Of a stretch of DNA of 61,745 bases, positions 35,101-44,700 are shown piece after piece. The DNA comes from an uncultured Lachnospiraceae bacterium. GTDB taxonomy: Bacteria > Bacillota > Clostridia > Lachnospirales > Lachnospiraceae. Location: assembly GCA_910588285.1 (NCBI GenBank), contig CAJUQB010000016.1, forward strand, positions 1-61,745. Direction: 5' to 3'. Every line of letters begins with the position of its first letter. Position 1 is the stretch's first letter. Under the pieces are notes generated by a model. That model was not told the origin of the DNA. It worked only from the letters and a program-made list of their open reading frames with translations, and made no database searches. The translations under genes were made by a program, and so were the position numbers.

Positions 35101-35377
35101 GTTTGGGAAAGGCATCATCAACAACTCCAAGACCAAGATCATCCTGAACCTGGAGGATGACGAGGCCATGCGCGTGCAGAGCGCCCTCCACCTTTCCGAT
35201 GCGGAGGTCATGGAGGTCACCCACTTTGAACGGGGCAACGGCCTGATCAGCACCAACAACAATAACATCATGGTGGAATTCAAGGCAAGCCCCCTGGAGA
35301 AAGACCTGATCACCACAGACAGAAGGGAACTGAAAGACATCGTGGAACGGATGCGGCGGCAGAATGAAGCCGGATAA
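32165..35377 (+). CDS. virB4: VirB4/TraE ATPase with fused PrgI-like N-terminus
   Basis: 1070 residues. The N-terminal 90 residues carry two hydrophobic helices (about 38-78) like PrgI proteins. A lysine/arginine-rich linker of about 150 residues follows (KKFRKSGKKKN). The VirB4 domain then has Walker A GTSGAGKT at about 699-706, Walker B TIFIDECWQLL near 928, and later QDLNDFF. It powers pilin and substrate movement. The basic linker is longer than usual. It is followed by a repeat-rich intergenic region. Confidence 0.92.
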   Translation: MNNQNDHDTYIIPPNFVDTGTFFGGMFRARNVIEAGILAVATGLPVFLFLPFGLTVRIIVLCLTTLPLVLFALIGISGESLSSFLVIFLKYMKNRRIVGGSESQETVRTAASAKKFRKSGKKKNPVCSENTASASTRQEMKTDRSNHKSVKNEKIGGISGWRRRGEEDFPAEFDQIKGYEIRQKLRPSQTQKKQQDGMQRKKSAGGRKRGPQQDSRKKAAGRSAGPDHRNSRQKKGRSPRKPLRTPEPQFTHLNPVADYLPIRKIENGIIYTKDHRYVKVVEVIPINFLLRSAREQRGIIYSFVSYLKISPVKLQFKVLTRRADIGRHMDTVRREMAQETNGQCRLMQEDYLQFIQQICSREAVTRRFFLVFEYEPWNGARRTDEEGEAIGSLQSAVHTASNYLRQCGNEVVLPDNEDEFTIDVLYNLLCRNESAANPLPVRAKEVVAQYLADGRESDIDHIPAGEFIAPRSIDFTHGRYICIDGLYYAYLLIPSDGYKTHVPAGWLSLMVNAGDGIDLDMFLSRQPKERIIQKVGQQLRINRSRIKDASDTNTDFDDIDSAIRSGYFLKEGLANNEDFYFMNLLVTVTAPNEEDLEWKVSEMKKLLLSQDMRVSTCHFREEQAFLTALPLVSVEKGLYERSRRNLLTGGAASCYPFTSYEMCDDNGILLGVNKYNSSLIIVDIFNSAVYKNANMAILGTSGAGKTFTMQLMALRMRRKGIPIFIIAPLKGHEFHRACANVGGEFIQVSPASPHCINVMEIRQVDRTVNELLDGPGIQLSELAEKIQRLHIFFSLLIPDMNHEERQLLDEALIHTYNKKGITHDNASLADPKDPARYREMPVLGDLYGILKKSAATKRLANILNRLVNGSASTFNQQTNVSLDNRYTVLDISSLTGDLLTVGMFVALDFVWDRAKEDRTEEKTIFIDECWQLLSGAGATGTRLAGDFVLEIFKTIRGYGGSAVCASQDLNDFFNLDEGRFGKGIINNSKTKIILNLEDDEAMRVQSALHLSDAEVMEVTHFERGNGLISTNNNNIMVEFKASPLEKDLITTDRRELKDIVERMRRQNEAG

Positions 35378-35381
35378 CAAA

Positions 35382-35456
35382 AAGGATTACGCACCGTATA
35401 CGCATGATTTACGCAATCCCTTTTTCCATACGTCCGTTATACGCACAGATTACGCA
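35382..35456 (+). repeat. Cluster of 11-bp phased TTACGCA/ATACGCA repeats
   Basis: TTACGCA at 35387, ATACGCA at 35398, TTACGCA at 35409, ATACGTC at 35428, ATACGCA at 35439 and TTACGCA at 35450 form two sets of three with exact 11-bp steps. The first set lies in the loop of a hairpin (AAAAAGGATT with AATCCCTTTTT, 35380-35425), which may terminate the VirB4 transcript. The pattern suggests binding sites for a protein on one face of the helix. Confidence 0.8.
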
Positions 35457-35488
35457 TTTACAAAAAGACAGAAAGGAAGGTGGTGCCA

Positions 35489-36016
35489 GTGAAGACCAGG
35501 GCAGAGTTATACGGCCATGAAGCCACGGAACTGCTCCGGATCATATCCATGTATCCGGGACTTTCAGAAAAACAGTTATGCCAGTTCTACCCTGGCCGGG
35601 AGGCTGTCACCAAGAACCTGCTCTCCCACCTGTGCAGACAGGGGCGTACCCGGCAGGCAGACACCGGGGGATATTTCCCCTATGGGAACGGTAAAGCAGA
35701 AACAGATCCCGGTATGGTGCGGGCGGTATGGGTACTGCTTGATTTTATCGACAGGGCGGAATACCACTCGTCCAGTGAGTTCCCCGTAAAGATTGCCTTT
35801 TTCTCTAAAGGTGAACTGTATGAGATCGTCCATGCCGCTGCCGGACAGGAGGCGCTTGTCACCCATGCCCTGCGCCAGAGCCGTGACAGCGGCGGCCGCC
35901 GTATCGTGCTGGTGGATGACCCCGGGCAGATCCCCCTGCTGGAATTTCCGGGGATAACCGGATTCTGTACTGTGGATGGCAATGGAAATGTAAGCTACTA
36001 CAAAAAATCAACATAA
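35489..36016 (+). CDS. DUF5697-like winged-helix protein
   Basis: 175 residues. MKTRAELYGHEATELLRIISMYPGL, then EKQLCQFYPGREAVTKNLLSHLCRQGR, looks like a winged helix-turn-helix with its wing at GGYFPY. The pattern matches what I recall as DUF5697. GTG 35489 has GGAAGG at 8 nt and is preferred over GTG 35480. Its position directly right of the phased repeats makes it a candidate to bind them. Confidence 0.7.
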   Translation: MKTRAELYGHEATELLRIISMYPGLSEKQLCQFYPGREAVTKNLLSHLCRQGRTRQADTGGYFPYGNGKAETDPGMVRAVWVLLDFIDRAEYHSSSEFPVKIAFFSKGELYEIVHAAAGQEALVTHALRQSRDSGGRRIVLVDDPGQIPLLEFPGITGFCTVDGNGNVSYYKKST

Positions 36017-36083
36017 AACAATTTTTGCCCTGACTGCCATGATGCAGGGCAGCTATATTACAACATCCAAAGGAGGGATGTAA

Positions 36084-36746
36084 TTGGACCGAAAGATTAT
36101 CTCACGCCGGATTGCAGATATCCAGAACAGCCTTTCACGGCTGAACAACAACATCTGCGCTATGGATTCCCTGGATATCCAGAGGTATCCCGAAAACTAT
36201 GAAACCATGTCAACCGAAGCCGCCCTGCGGGCCGAAGGGATCGCCTGCCAGCTCAGGAGCCTCCTTTATGCCTCCACCTCTGTCCCAAAGGCAGAATACC
36301 TTGTGAAAGCGGGGGAAGCCCACGGCATAGAAGTCAGTTTTGAAGACGGAATCCTGGAAGTGGCAATGCCCCGCCTGCTTCCCAAAAAGAAGACACGCCA
36401 GAGCAGCCTGTTCCTCATTGACCCGCTCCATGCTGTCCTGGGGCAGTATATAAAGGAACATCCCCTGCCCCGGTTCCGGGAATGTGTGGTCTGTATCTCC
36501 CATGTGTATGACCATGAGCTGCCGGACTGGTGCCTGCTGGACTATGACAACCTGCAGCAGAAGCAGATCCTGGATGCCATCGCCCTGTATGTGATGGCAG
36601 ATGACAGCGGGCTTTTATGTGACGCCTACAATACCACAGAACTTGGGGATAAGGACGGCACCCGTATCTATATCATGGAAAAAGGCCGCTTTGCCGGATG
36701 GCTCTCCGGGCGGGAAAAAGATTTAAAATCCATATCGGATTTTTGA
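36084..36746 (+). CDS. Conserved element protein, possibly DUF6100-like
   Basis: 220 residues starting from TTG 36084. The N-terminus (IADIQNSLSRLNNNICAMD) looks coiled-coil; the centre has LLPKKKTRQSSLFLIDPLHAVL and the end is mixed alpha-beta. There is no membrane segment. I associate the sequence style with DUF6100 but cannot confirm it. It lies between the winged-helix genes, probably in the regulatory or accessory part of the conjugation operon. Confidence 0.6.
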   Translation: MDRKIISRRIADIQNSLSRLNNNICAMDSLDIQRYPENYETMSTEAALRAEGIACQLRSLLYASTSVPKAEYLVKAGEAHGIEVSFEDGILEVAMPRLLPKKKTRQSSLFLIDPLHAVLGQYIKEHPLPRFRECVVCISHVYDHELPDWCLLDYDNLQQKQILDAIALYVMADDSGLLCDAYNTTELGDKDGTRIYIMEKGRFAGWLSGREKDLKSISDF

Positions 36747-36909
36747 CCTTTTTGGGATTTTTTTCACCCATATGCAGGGAATCCGGGAAATGCCCGAAAA
36801 TCCGCCTGTGGGGATTGGCTTCCCGCCCGGAATGTACCGAAGTTTTCAGTCACCCCGGTAAAAAACCGGGGAAATGCCGGCCCTGTGCCGGTCATAAGGA
36901 GGTGGTTTT

Positions 36910-38031
36910 TTGGATGGCAACAGCAGACTCCCGCGGACAGGCACGGTCAGTTACCATCTGCTTGAACTGACTGCCATCTGCGGCGAACTCCCAGCTGACC
37001 TGCTCCCACGCATCCCCGGCAGTACCAGCTATAAAGAGTGTGTCATAACTTCCCTGAAAAAAGATGGTCTTCTTAGGACCTACTACCGGGATAAGCTGCG
37101 GGGGTATCGTCTGGGACGGATGGCAAAGACCTTCCTGATGGAAGAAAACCCAGAACGGTTCTCATTCTTCCTTACAGGGAACGGGGAGACCAGCCGGCTA
37201 AAGAGCGAGTTTCCCCGCCGCCTGCGCCTGCACCGTGTAGCTGAAATCTTTGTCTCCATGCAGAATGCGGGCATCCGCATCTTCCGGGATGAAAAACCGG
37301 ATATCTTCTCTTCCACGGGCTCCCCGGTCCCCATGCTGGAATGCCCGGCCTTTTACAGTTCCCGCGAGATCAAGGAAATCGGCATTGACGCTGTAAAGAT
37401 CCGGGGTTCCCGCATGGCCGGTGCGCTCCTTGCACCATCCGGAATCTTTGTCGCCTATAACGGAGACTCCTATACCATGAAATGGGATTACCGGGCAGAG
37501 ATAAAGGTACAGGTACTGTTAAAATTGCTACTGTGCTGTGAAAGGCTTCCGGACCAGTATGCCCGGGCCGAAGTTTCCGGGCTGCTCCTTGGGAATGGTC
37601 TGGAACATTTTTATCAGATCCTTTCCGCTGCTGACACGGCTTCACGCTGTTTCTTTCTTCTGGACGGCAATTATGAGCATTTTTATTACCTGACCAATGA
37701 CCATTACGGGGATACGCTGCTGAAGCTCCTGTGCAGCCCGGAGAATACAGCGGAACTCGACCACATGCTGATGCAGGGATTTTATCCAAAGGATACGGGG
37801 CTTCCCATAGAACATGACGCCCTGGATCAGAACGGGAACCCGGTGCTGTTCGGCTATCTCCTGGACATCCCCCGCATCAACCGTTTCCATACGGCGCTCC
37901 AGCTGCAGGAACGGACGGGAACCCTGATCTGCTTTGACTTCCAGAAGGAAGTTCTCCACCGCTTCTGTGGAGGACAGGTGGGGTTTTCCACCATCAGCTT
38001 TGAAAAATTTGAAAGGAGGTTTTTCCCATAA
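36910..38031 (+). CDS. Winged-helix protein of the replication-relaxation/MobC type (tentative)
   Basis: 373 residues. TVSYHLLELTAICGELPADLLPRI followed by SYKECVITSLKKDGLLRTYYRDKLRGYRLG is a helix-turn-helix with wing, as in replication-relaxation-like proteins found next to relaxases. A second domain (from about 200) is of unknown type. TTG 36910 has GGAGG at 7 nt. Its stop codon overlaps the apparent AUA start of the VirD4 gene, implying translational coupling. Confidence 0.6.
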   Translation: MDGNSRLPRTGTVSYHLLELTAICGELPADLLPRIPGSTSYKECVITSLKKDGLLRTYYRDKLRGYRLGRMAKTFLMEENPERFSFFLTGNGETSRLKSEFPRRLRLHRVAEIFVSMQNAGIRIFRDEKPDIFSSTGSPVPMLECPAFYSSREIKEIGIDAVKIRGSRMAGALLAPSGIFVAYNGDSYTMKWDYRAEIKVQVLLKLLLCCERLPDQYARAEVSGLLLGNGLEHFYQILSAADTASRCFFLLDGNYEHFYYLTNDHYGDTLLKLLCSPENTAELDHMLMQGFYPKDTGLPIEHDALDQNGNPVLFGYLLDIPRINRFHTALQLQERTGTLICFDFQKEVLHRFCGGQVGFSTISFEKFERRFFP

Positions 38032-40040
38032 ACAAGAAAAAAATACTGAAAGGGCTGGTCACTGCCCCCATCGCCATCCTTGCCGTCCTGTATGCGGGCG
38101 GCTACCTGGGGCAGTTCATCGGCAACTACGCCCTCTGGAAACAGGGGGGCGGCTACCCTGGGGATGGCACTTCTCCCCTGCCTCCCACTCCTTCCTTCTC
38201 CGTCTGTCTGCACGCAGCAGTCCGCCCGCCATACGGGATCTACGGCATTTTTATCTGTATCGGACTTTTGGCGGTGCTGCTCCTTTTCGTCATGCGGATC
38301 GGGTACAGCGACACCGGGGAATATGACGGGGACCGGAACTTCACCTATTCCGCCAAAGGCACTTACGGCACGTCCGGCTGGATGAGCCGGAAAGAGATGT
38401 CCGGCGTCCTGGAACTTGTGGCCGACCTGCACCGGTATCAGGGGATCGTCCTGGGCATGCTGGAGCGGAAGGCAGTCTGCGTGCCGGAGAAGACACGGCT
38501 CAACAGCAACCTGGCAGTCTACGGCGCCAGCGGCTCCATGAAGACACGCTCCTTCTGCATGAACCGTATTTTACAGGGGGTATCCCGCGGGGAATCCCTG
38601 GTCATCTGCGACCCGAAATCGGAACTGTACGAAAAGTCCAGCGAGTACCTGCGTGACAAGGGCTACACGGTCCGTGTGTTCAATCTGGTCAATCCGGAGA
38701 ACTCGGATTCCTGGAACTGCCTTTGTGAAGTGGAAGGCCAGGAACTGATGGCACAGCTTTTTGTGGACGTCATCATCAAAAACACCACGGGCGGCGGCAA
38801 GGGAGACCATTTCTGGGATTCCGCTGAAATGAACCTGTTAAAAGCTCTGGTGCTGTATGTGGACAAGGGCTATCCCCCGGAGAACCGGAACATGGGCCAG
38901 GTGTACCAGCTTATTACCTTAAATTCGGAGACTGCACTGAACAGCCTGTTTGAAGTCCTGCCTATCAACCATCCGGCCAAGGCACCTTACAGCCTGTTCA
39001 AGCAGGCATCTGATTCCGTGCGCAGCGGCGTCATCATCGGCCTGGGGAGCCGCCTGCAGGTATTCCAGGCTGAACTGATCAAGAAAATCACTGCGCGGGA
39101 TGAGATCGACCTGGAATTGCTGGGCCAGAAGCCCTGCGCCTACTTCCTTGTGACCAGCGACCAGGACAGCACCTTTGACTTCCTGGCCTCCCTGTTCCTG
39201 TCCTTTGTGTTCATCAAGCTGGTGCGGTATGCGGACAAGAACTGCGAGGGCGGCCGGCTCCCCGTGCCCGTCCATGTCTTAGGGGAGGAACTGACCGCCT
39301 GCGGTACCATACCGGACCTTTCCCGGCGCCTGAGTGTGATCCGGTCCCGGAACATCTCCATGTCCTGCGTGTTCCAGAACCTTGCCGGGCTGCAGAACCG
39401 GTATCCCTTAAACCTGTGGCAGGAAATTTTAGGGAATTGTGACGTCCAGCTCTTTTTAGGGTGTACCGATCCCCTGACGGCGGAATTTGTCTCCTCCCGT
39501 ACCGGCCTTGCAAGCGTGGCGGTCTCCAGCAAGTCCAAACAGTTAGGCACCTGGCGGATTTCCAACTATACGCCGGAATACCGGGAGACCAGCGGCGTGG
39601 GGAAACGCCCCGTGCTGACGCCGGATGAAGTGCTGCGCCTGCCCATTGACGAGGCTCTGGTCATCATCCGTGGAAAGAAGACCCTGAAGGTGGACAAGAT
39701 GGATTATTCCAAACATCCGGAATATCCCCTGCTGCGCTCCTGCAAGGCATCCGCCCACATCCCGGAGTGGAGGCGCCTGGAGATGGAAGCTGCTGCCACA
39801 CCGGAACCAGCGGTAAAGCCGACACCACAAAAGACGGATGCAAAGCAGACATCAAAAGCAGCCGTAAAACCTGCCACAAAAACAGGGGCAAAGCATGCAG
39901 CAAAAGGAACGGTGAAAGCACCAGCCCCTGGCGCACAGCAGAAAGCGCCTTCCCCTCCGGCATCCGGGTCAAAAAAATCTGCCCCTTCCGGCACGCCCGC
40001 CGGGATTGTATCTGCGGACAAAGATTCCATCATGTCCTGA
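38028..40040 (+). CDS. virD4: VirD4/TraG coupling protein with apparent AUA start
   Basis: About 670 residues counting from ATA 38028. That codon lies 8 nt after GGAGG and overlaps the previous stop. From it the frame reads xNKKKILKGLVTAPIAILAV, the usual first helix of this family; a second helix is at about 77-95. No ATG, GTG or TTG occurs in frame before 38268, where the first helix would be lost and no ribosome site exists. Walker A-like GASGSMKT is at about 166-173. The C-terminus is Ala/Pro/Lys-rich. It links the relaxosome to the channel. Confidence 0.88.
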   Translation: MNKKKILKGLVTAPIAILAVLYAGGYLGQFIGNYALWKQGGGYPGDGTSPLPPTPSFSVCLHAAVRPPYGIYGIFICIGLLAVLLLFVMRIGYSDTGEYDGDRNFTYSAKGTYGTSGWMSRKEMSGVLELVADLHRYQGIVLGMLERKAVCVPEKTRLNSNLAVYGASGSMKTRSFCMNRILQGVSRGESLVICDPKSELYEKSSEYLRDKGYTVRVFNLVNPENSDSWNCLCEVEGQELMAQLFVDVIIKNTTGGGKGDHFWDSAEMNLLKALVLYVDKGYPPENRNMGQVYQLITLNSETALNSLFEVLPINHPAKAPYSLFKQASDSVRSGVIIGLGSRLQVFQAELIKKITARDEIDLELLGQKPCAYFLVTSDQDSTFDFLASLFLSFVFIKLVRYADKNCEGGRLPVPVHVLGEELTACGTIPDLSRRLSVIRSRNISMSCVFQNLAGLQNRYPLNLWQEILGNCDVQLFLGCTDPLTAEFVSSRTGLASVAVSSKSKQLGTWRISNYTPEYRETSGVGKRPVLTPDEVLRLPIDEALVIIRGKKTLKVDKMDYSKHPEYPLLRSCKASAHIPEWRRLEMEAAATPEPAVKPTPQKTDAKQTSKAAVKPATKTGAKHAAKGTVKAPAPGAQQKAPSPPASGSKKSAPSGTPAGIVSADKDSIMS

Positions 40041-40111
40041 AACGAAACTGCTATGGAACGGTCCGTTTTGGAGACTGTGAAATAGAATAACAACACTATG
40101 GAGGTAAACAC

Positions 40112-41698
40112 ATGGCAAGAAAAAAAGAACTTATGGAACTGGAAAACCCTTCTATGGAAGAAAACAACTCTTTGGACGGAACGGACGCAGAAGCCGGGAC
40201 TTTTCCCGGAGAGGGAGGCGGCACCCCTCCTGAAACTGACGGGGACAGCATGGACTTAAATGAACTGCTTGGCAGCATGGACCAGAAACCGGCTGCCGAC
40301 CCGGACAGGACAGATGGGGATCTCCCGGAACTGACAGAGGAAGAGATCTTCGGGGAAACGCCGGAAAATCCCGATGGCGCCGGCACTGTGCATGGTGCCT
40401 CTGAAGAAAGCGATACCCCCGGTGAAGCACAGCCGGAATCGGCTACCCCGCCTGAACCAAACAGTGCCACTGCAAAGACCAGACGCACCACCCGCAGGAA
40501 AAAAGAAGAGCCCCCTACAGAAACTGACGGGGAAACGCAGCGGCCAGAAGCAGAGATGCCGGAGAGCATGGAAGCTGTACCTGACAACGTGCCCGATCCC
40601 CTGTCTGCTGCTGTCGATAAAAACGGGCTGGCGGATGAGGCTGCAGATGGAATGGATGGCACCATTCCGCAGGAAGAAACAGAACTCGCTGGAGTCGGGC
40701 TGGAAGATACGACTTTACCCTCCGCTGGAGACACAGCTGGAACTGCGGCATCCCCCTCCCGCCGTACCACTGGCAGAGGCAGAAAAGAAGATGCCCCGGT
40801 ACTGACACTGGAGGTACGTGGGGAAGTGGAAACGGAAGAATCCCGTGACGATGCCATCTGGCATGAGATCCACAATGCTTACCGTACCCGGCGCATCCTT
40901 ACCGGGCAGCTTGGCGGGATTGAGCAGACGGACAATGGAAAGACCATTACCATTGTAGACTATAAAGGCTTCCGGATTGTGATCCCTTTAAAAGAGATGA
41001 TGATCAACGTGGGCCGCAGCCCTTCCGGACAGGAATATGCGGAGTTCATGCTGCGCCAGAACAAGATCCTCGGCAATATGCTGGGCGCAGAGATTGACTT
41101 CATCGTAAAAGGGATTGATTCCAAAACCCGCAGCGTAGTCGCCAGCCGGAAGGAAGCCATGCTCCGGAAACGGCAGACCTTCTATCTGGATACAGATGCA
41201 GCAGGCATGTACCGCATTTATGAAGGCCGTATTGCCCAGGCCCGTGTGATCGCCGTGGCCGAGAAGGTCATCCGGGTAGAGGTGTTCGGTGTGGAATGCT
41301 CCATCATGGCCCGTGACCTGGCCTGGGAATGGATCGGGGATGCCCACGAACGCTTTTCCGTAGGAGACCAGGTGCTTGTACGCATCCTAAACGTGCGCCG
41401 TGACAGCCTGGAAGATATGGGTATCAAAGCGGACATCAAGAGCGTGTCCCAGAACACCAGCCATGACAACCTGAAAAAATGCCGCATCCAGAGCAAGTAT
41501 GCCGGCAAGGTCACGGATGTACATAAGGGTGTGGTCTATATCCGCCTGTCTAACGGAGTGAACGCTGTGGCCCACTCCTGCTACGACTACCGGACTCCCG
41601 GCAAGAAGGATGATGTGAGCTTTGCCGTCACCCGGATTGATGAAGAACGGGGCGTGGCCGTGGGGATCATTACCCGGATCATCCGGCAGAATCTGTAA
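40112..41698 (+). CDS. Acidic protein with S1-like nucleic-acid-binding domains
   Basis: 528 residues. The first 230 are acidic, disordered and rich in Glu, Thr and Pro. The rest contains two or three OB/S1-type barrels: YEGRIAQARVIAVAEKVIRVEVFGVECSI with FSVGDQVLVRILNV, then YAGKVTDVHKGVVYIRLSNGVNAVAH. S1 domains bind RNA or single-stranded DNA, so it may chaperone transferred DNA or affect translation; this is inference. The start has GGAGG at normal spacing. Last gene before the cargo island. Confidence 0.75.
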   Translation: MARKKELMELENPSMEENNSLDGTDAEAGTFPGEGGGTPPETDGDSMDLNELLGSMDQKPAADPDRTDGDLPELTEEEIFGETPENPDGAGTVHGASEESDTPGEAQPESATPPEPNSATAKTRRTTRRKKEEPPTETDGETQRPEAEMPESMEAVPDNVPDPLSAAVDKNGLADEAADGMDGTIPQEETELAGVGLEDTTLPSAGDTAGTAASPSRRTTGRGRKEDAPVLTLEVRGEVETEESRDDAIWHEIHNAYRTRRILTGQLGGIEQTDNGKTITIVDYKGFRIVIPLKEMMINVGRSPSGQEYAEFMLRQNKILGNMLGAEIDFIVKGIDSKTRSVVASRKEAMLRKRQTFYLDTDAAGMYRIYEGRIAQARVIAVAEKVIRVEVFGVECSIMARDLAWEWIGDAHERFSVGDQVLVRILNVRRDSLEDMGIKADIKSVSQNTSHDNLKKCRIQSKYAGKVTDVHKGVVYIRLSNGVNAVAHSCYDYRTPGKKDDVSFAVTRIDEERGVAVGIITRIIRQNL

Positions 41699-41706
41699 TT
41701 TCCATC

Positions 41707-41753
41707 AAAAAGTTCCAAATGTGGCGTTATAAACAAACACTACATTTGGAACT
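41707..41753 (-). terminator. Terminator of the large cargo gene
   Basis: AGTTCCAAATGT (41711-41722) and ACATTTGGAACT (41742-41753) are perfectly complementary. On the minus strand the stem is followed by T4-5. It ends the 41768-45484 gene and may also serve the rightward gene from the other side. Confidence 0.75.
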
Positions 41754-41767
41754 TAAATTACGCACTA

Positions 41768-44700
41768 TTATATATTTCGTAATCTTTCTACATTTAATTC
41801 ATTAACCGAAATAATTTCAATCTCTTTACCATAGATATTCTTACTAATCAATGGTTCACTTACAATAAATATACCAACTATTTCCCATTTAACATATGAA
41901 AGTCCATAATATGTAGTTACATCTTCCATATGTAGTTTCAACCAATCGACTCTTCTTTGATGTTTTGTCACATAACTCTTTTTCTTTGGAGAATCGACAA
42001 ATAATTTTTCATATTCCATTTGTATCTCATATGGATTTCTGGAGAAATTAAAATCTTTTACTTCTGCAGCATAGATTTTTTTCCTTTCCTCATCAATAAT
42101 CAGAATGTCTATATCTCCCAAGGTATTTCCATTTTCATCTGAAATATTCTTTTTGTTTATCTTTTTCACGTTGGGTTTTACTTCAAAAACATGCATATCC
42201 TCCAACATTTCTACAACAAATTTGTTAAATTTGTTTCCCCTATCATGACTAATAATTCCCAATAAACTTTTCATTTCTTTACTGCTTGCAGGAAATTGTC
42301 CTTCAAATATTAAGTGTGTTACATATTCTACCATATGATAGAGCTGACGGTTACCCCATATTAAATCATCATTTCTCAAAATTACTGGTCGCCGAATAAA
42401 AGAATACTTTCTATTGAATCTCCACGGATAAACATCTAATTTCGTATATCCATCTGGCGGAATCAAAAAATCTTCCCTTGCTTTTATTGTAATGTCGTCT
42501 ATCACTCTGTATATCAAATCCACAGATAATGTTGGATCAAATTTAGCCAACGAAGAAATAAGACTATTTTTATCTTCAATAAATACATCCTCATCTTTAT
42601 TCGATGTATATATAATCATTATATAAATTACTCTAATAAAATCATCAAAAATGTATCCAAATTCAGAGAAAAAAGCTGCATTCAAATCATTGGCATAATC
42701 ATCTCGTCTAATTGAGTTTTCCTCCTTGTAATCTTGTGGTAAATTATAGCATAACTTTTCCCTTCGAAATTTCATTCCATATTGATACATATTTATAAAT
42801 GAATTCTGTTCCATGCCAACTCTATTTGAAGAGAGGATTTCTACCTTTGTATTAAAAATATTGTAGTTAAATAAGTCGCCTTTATAGGCCCATTCAATTA
42901 TAAGTGAACAAATTGCTAATATATATTCATATTCACCTATACCCATAATTTTTAAGCCTTTAGGTGGCTGTGCTGCTACATATTCTAACATAAATTTCAA
43001 TGCTAAGGATGTCCTATTTAGTTCATTATAATCATGTAATAATTCATTTTCTTTTTCTGGATAACAAGCCAACTCTGAAGCATATCTTCTTTCAGCAAGC
43101 AAAAGATTATATAATGTTTCTTCCAAATCTTGGTATATCATTTCAATTAAATTTTCAGAACTAAACTGCGCAATCTCTTTTTGTAATAAATTATAAAGCA
43201 ACCCTACCACTGCCTGGGTAATTTTATTTCTGTCTTTATTTGGTATAACTCCATATGACCATTCACCCGTCTTTAGTAATTCAACACCTATAACATCAGA
43301 CAAATAATCTTCATCCTCTATATGTATATATCTTTTGTTGTTATATTTAACTGGTTTTAAGTATGGCTTTGTCTCCGGATCTAAAGAAAAGAACTTTTTC
43401 TTTAATGGGTTCTTAAATATTGCTGAAATATCATTTACATATTCTAATTGCTCAAATGAAATACTATTGATTGTATCTAATATCAATTCGCACAATTCTC
43501 TTTCTCTATGATTATCCGATTGATTTAGTTGTCCATATGCTTGTGCATTCCATTTAATCTGTATATAACTCCCATTTACCTCAAAGTGCAAACAGTTACG
43601 GAAAGGACATTCTTCTTTTCTTTCTAAATAATATTCCTCACTATTTCCTGTTAAAATTATACGAATATGATAACTTATATAATATAGACTCATCTTTTCA
43701 ATGATATCTTTACATTCTGATATCCAATAAGATAACATATCCAGTATTGAAAGACACACATTTAAGCCTAAGTATTCTTCTGGCTTTTCTGATGTAATCC
43801 AAATATTACAGTTATCGAAAAACAAACAAAACGCTATGTAGTTTAAATCAAAAATTCTATCTTCAATATAAATATTTCTTGTTTTATCCAAGCATATTAC
43901 TTCAGTTTTATATCCGTCGATATATGAGTCAACAAGAATTTTATTCTCTCGTTTTAATGCCTTACATATATAATCTACCGAATCACCTGGCGCAATATAA
44001 AAATTTGTTGTACTTGGTTCAAAATCATCAGACATATAAAAAGAGTACCGATTACTTGTATATATACTTACTGCATTAAGTTCGCTAAAAACTTCCGGCA
44101 TTGTCGTATTTATCTTCTCTTTCGCCCTCATATATCTTGGCAAAAAGTCTGTTCTTTTATTTTCCAGAATATTTATACAATGTAATTCAAATGGATTCAA
44201 TTTCAAAATTTTATAGAAAGATGGCCTTTGATAACCCTTTATTGCTATCCCTCTGCCAAAACCACTAACTATCAGTAAACAAAAAGAAATATATTTATCC
44301 AACTTATTTTCAGTGACTTTTCCAACAAAATAAGCTATACGTTTTTCAACAATCTCCGAATGACGTTTATCGGGGTAATCCTCATGCATCGTTCTTTCAT
44401 TATAATCATACGCATCATCACACACTAAGATAACCAACATTAGCTGGTTTCCCAATGCTGTTACTAACATTTCTTTATAATATGGTGTGATTCTGAGTTT
44501 AAGTCCTATTTTGTCTTCAAGTATTTTTTGATGGCCTAACCCTTTTAATGATTTCTGGCATTTGTGCCAAATAAGGTCATTATATCTGTTAATAATTTCT
44601 TCTTTGATTTTAAATAAGTCAGCTATTTCTAATGCCTTATAAAATGCAAATGTAGATAGCAAAGAAACATTTAATAAAATAATTGTTTTTTCTTTGGAAT

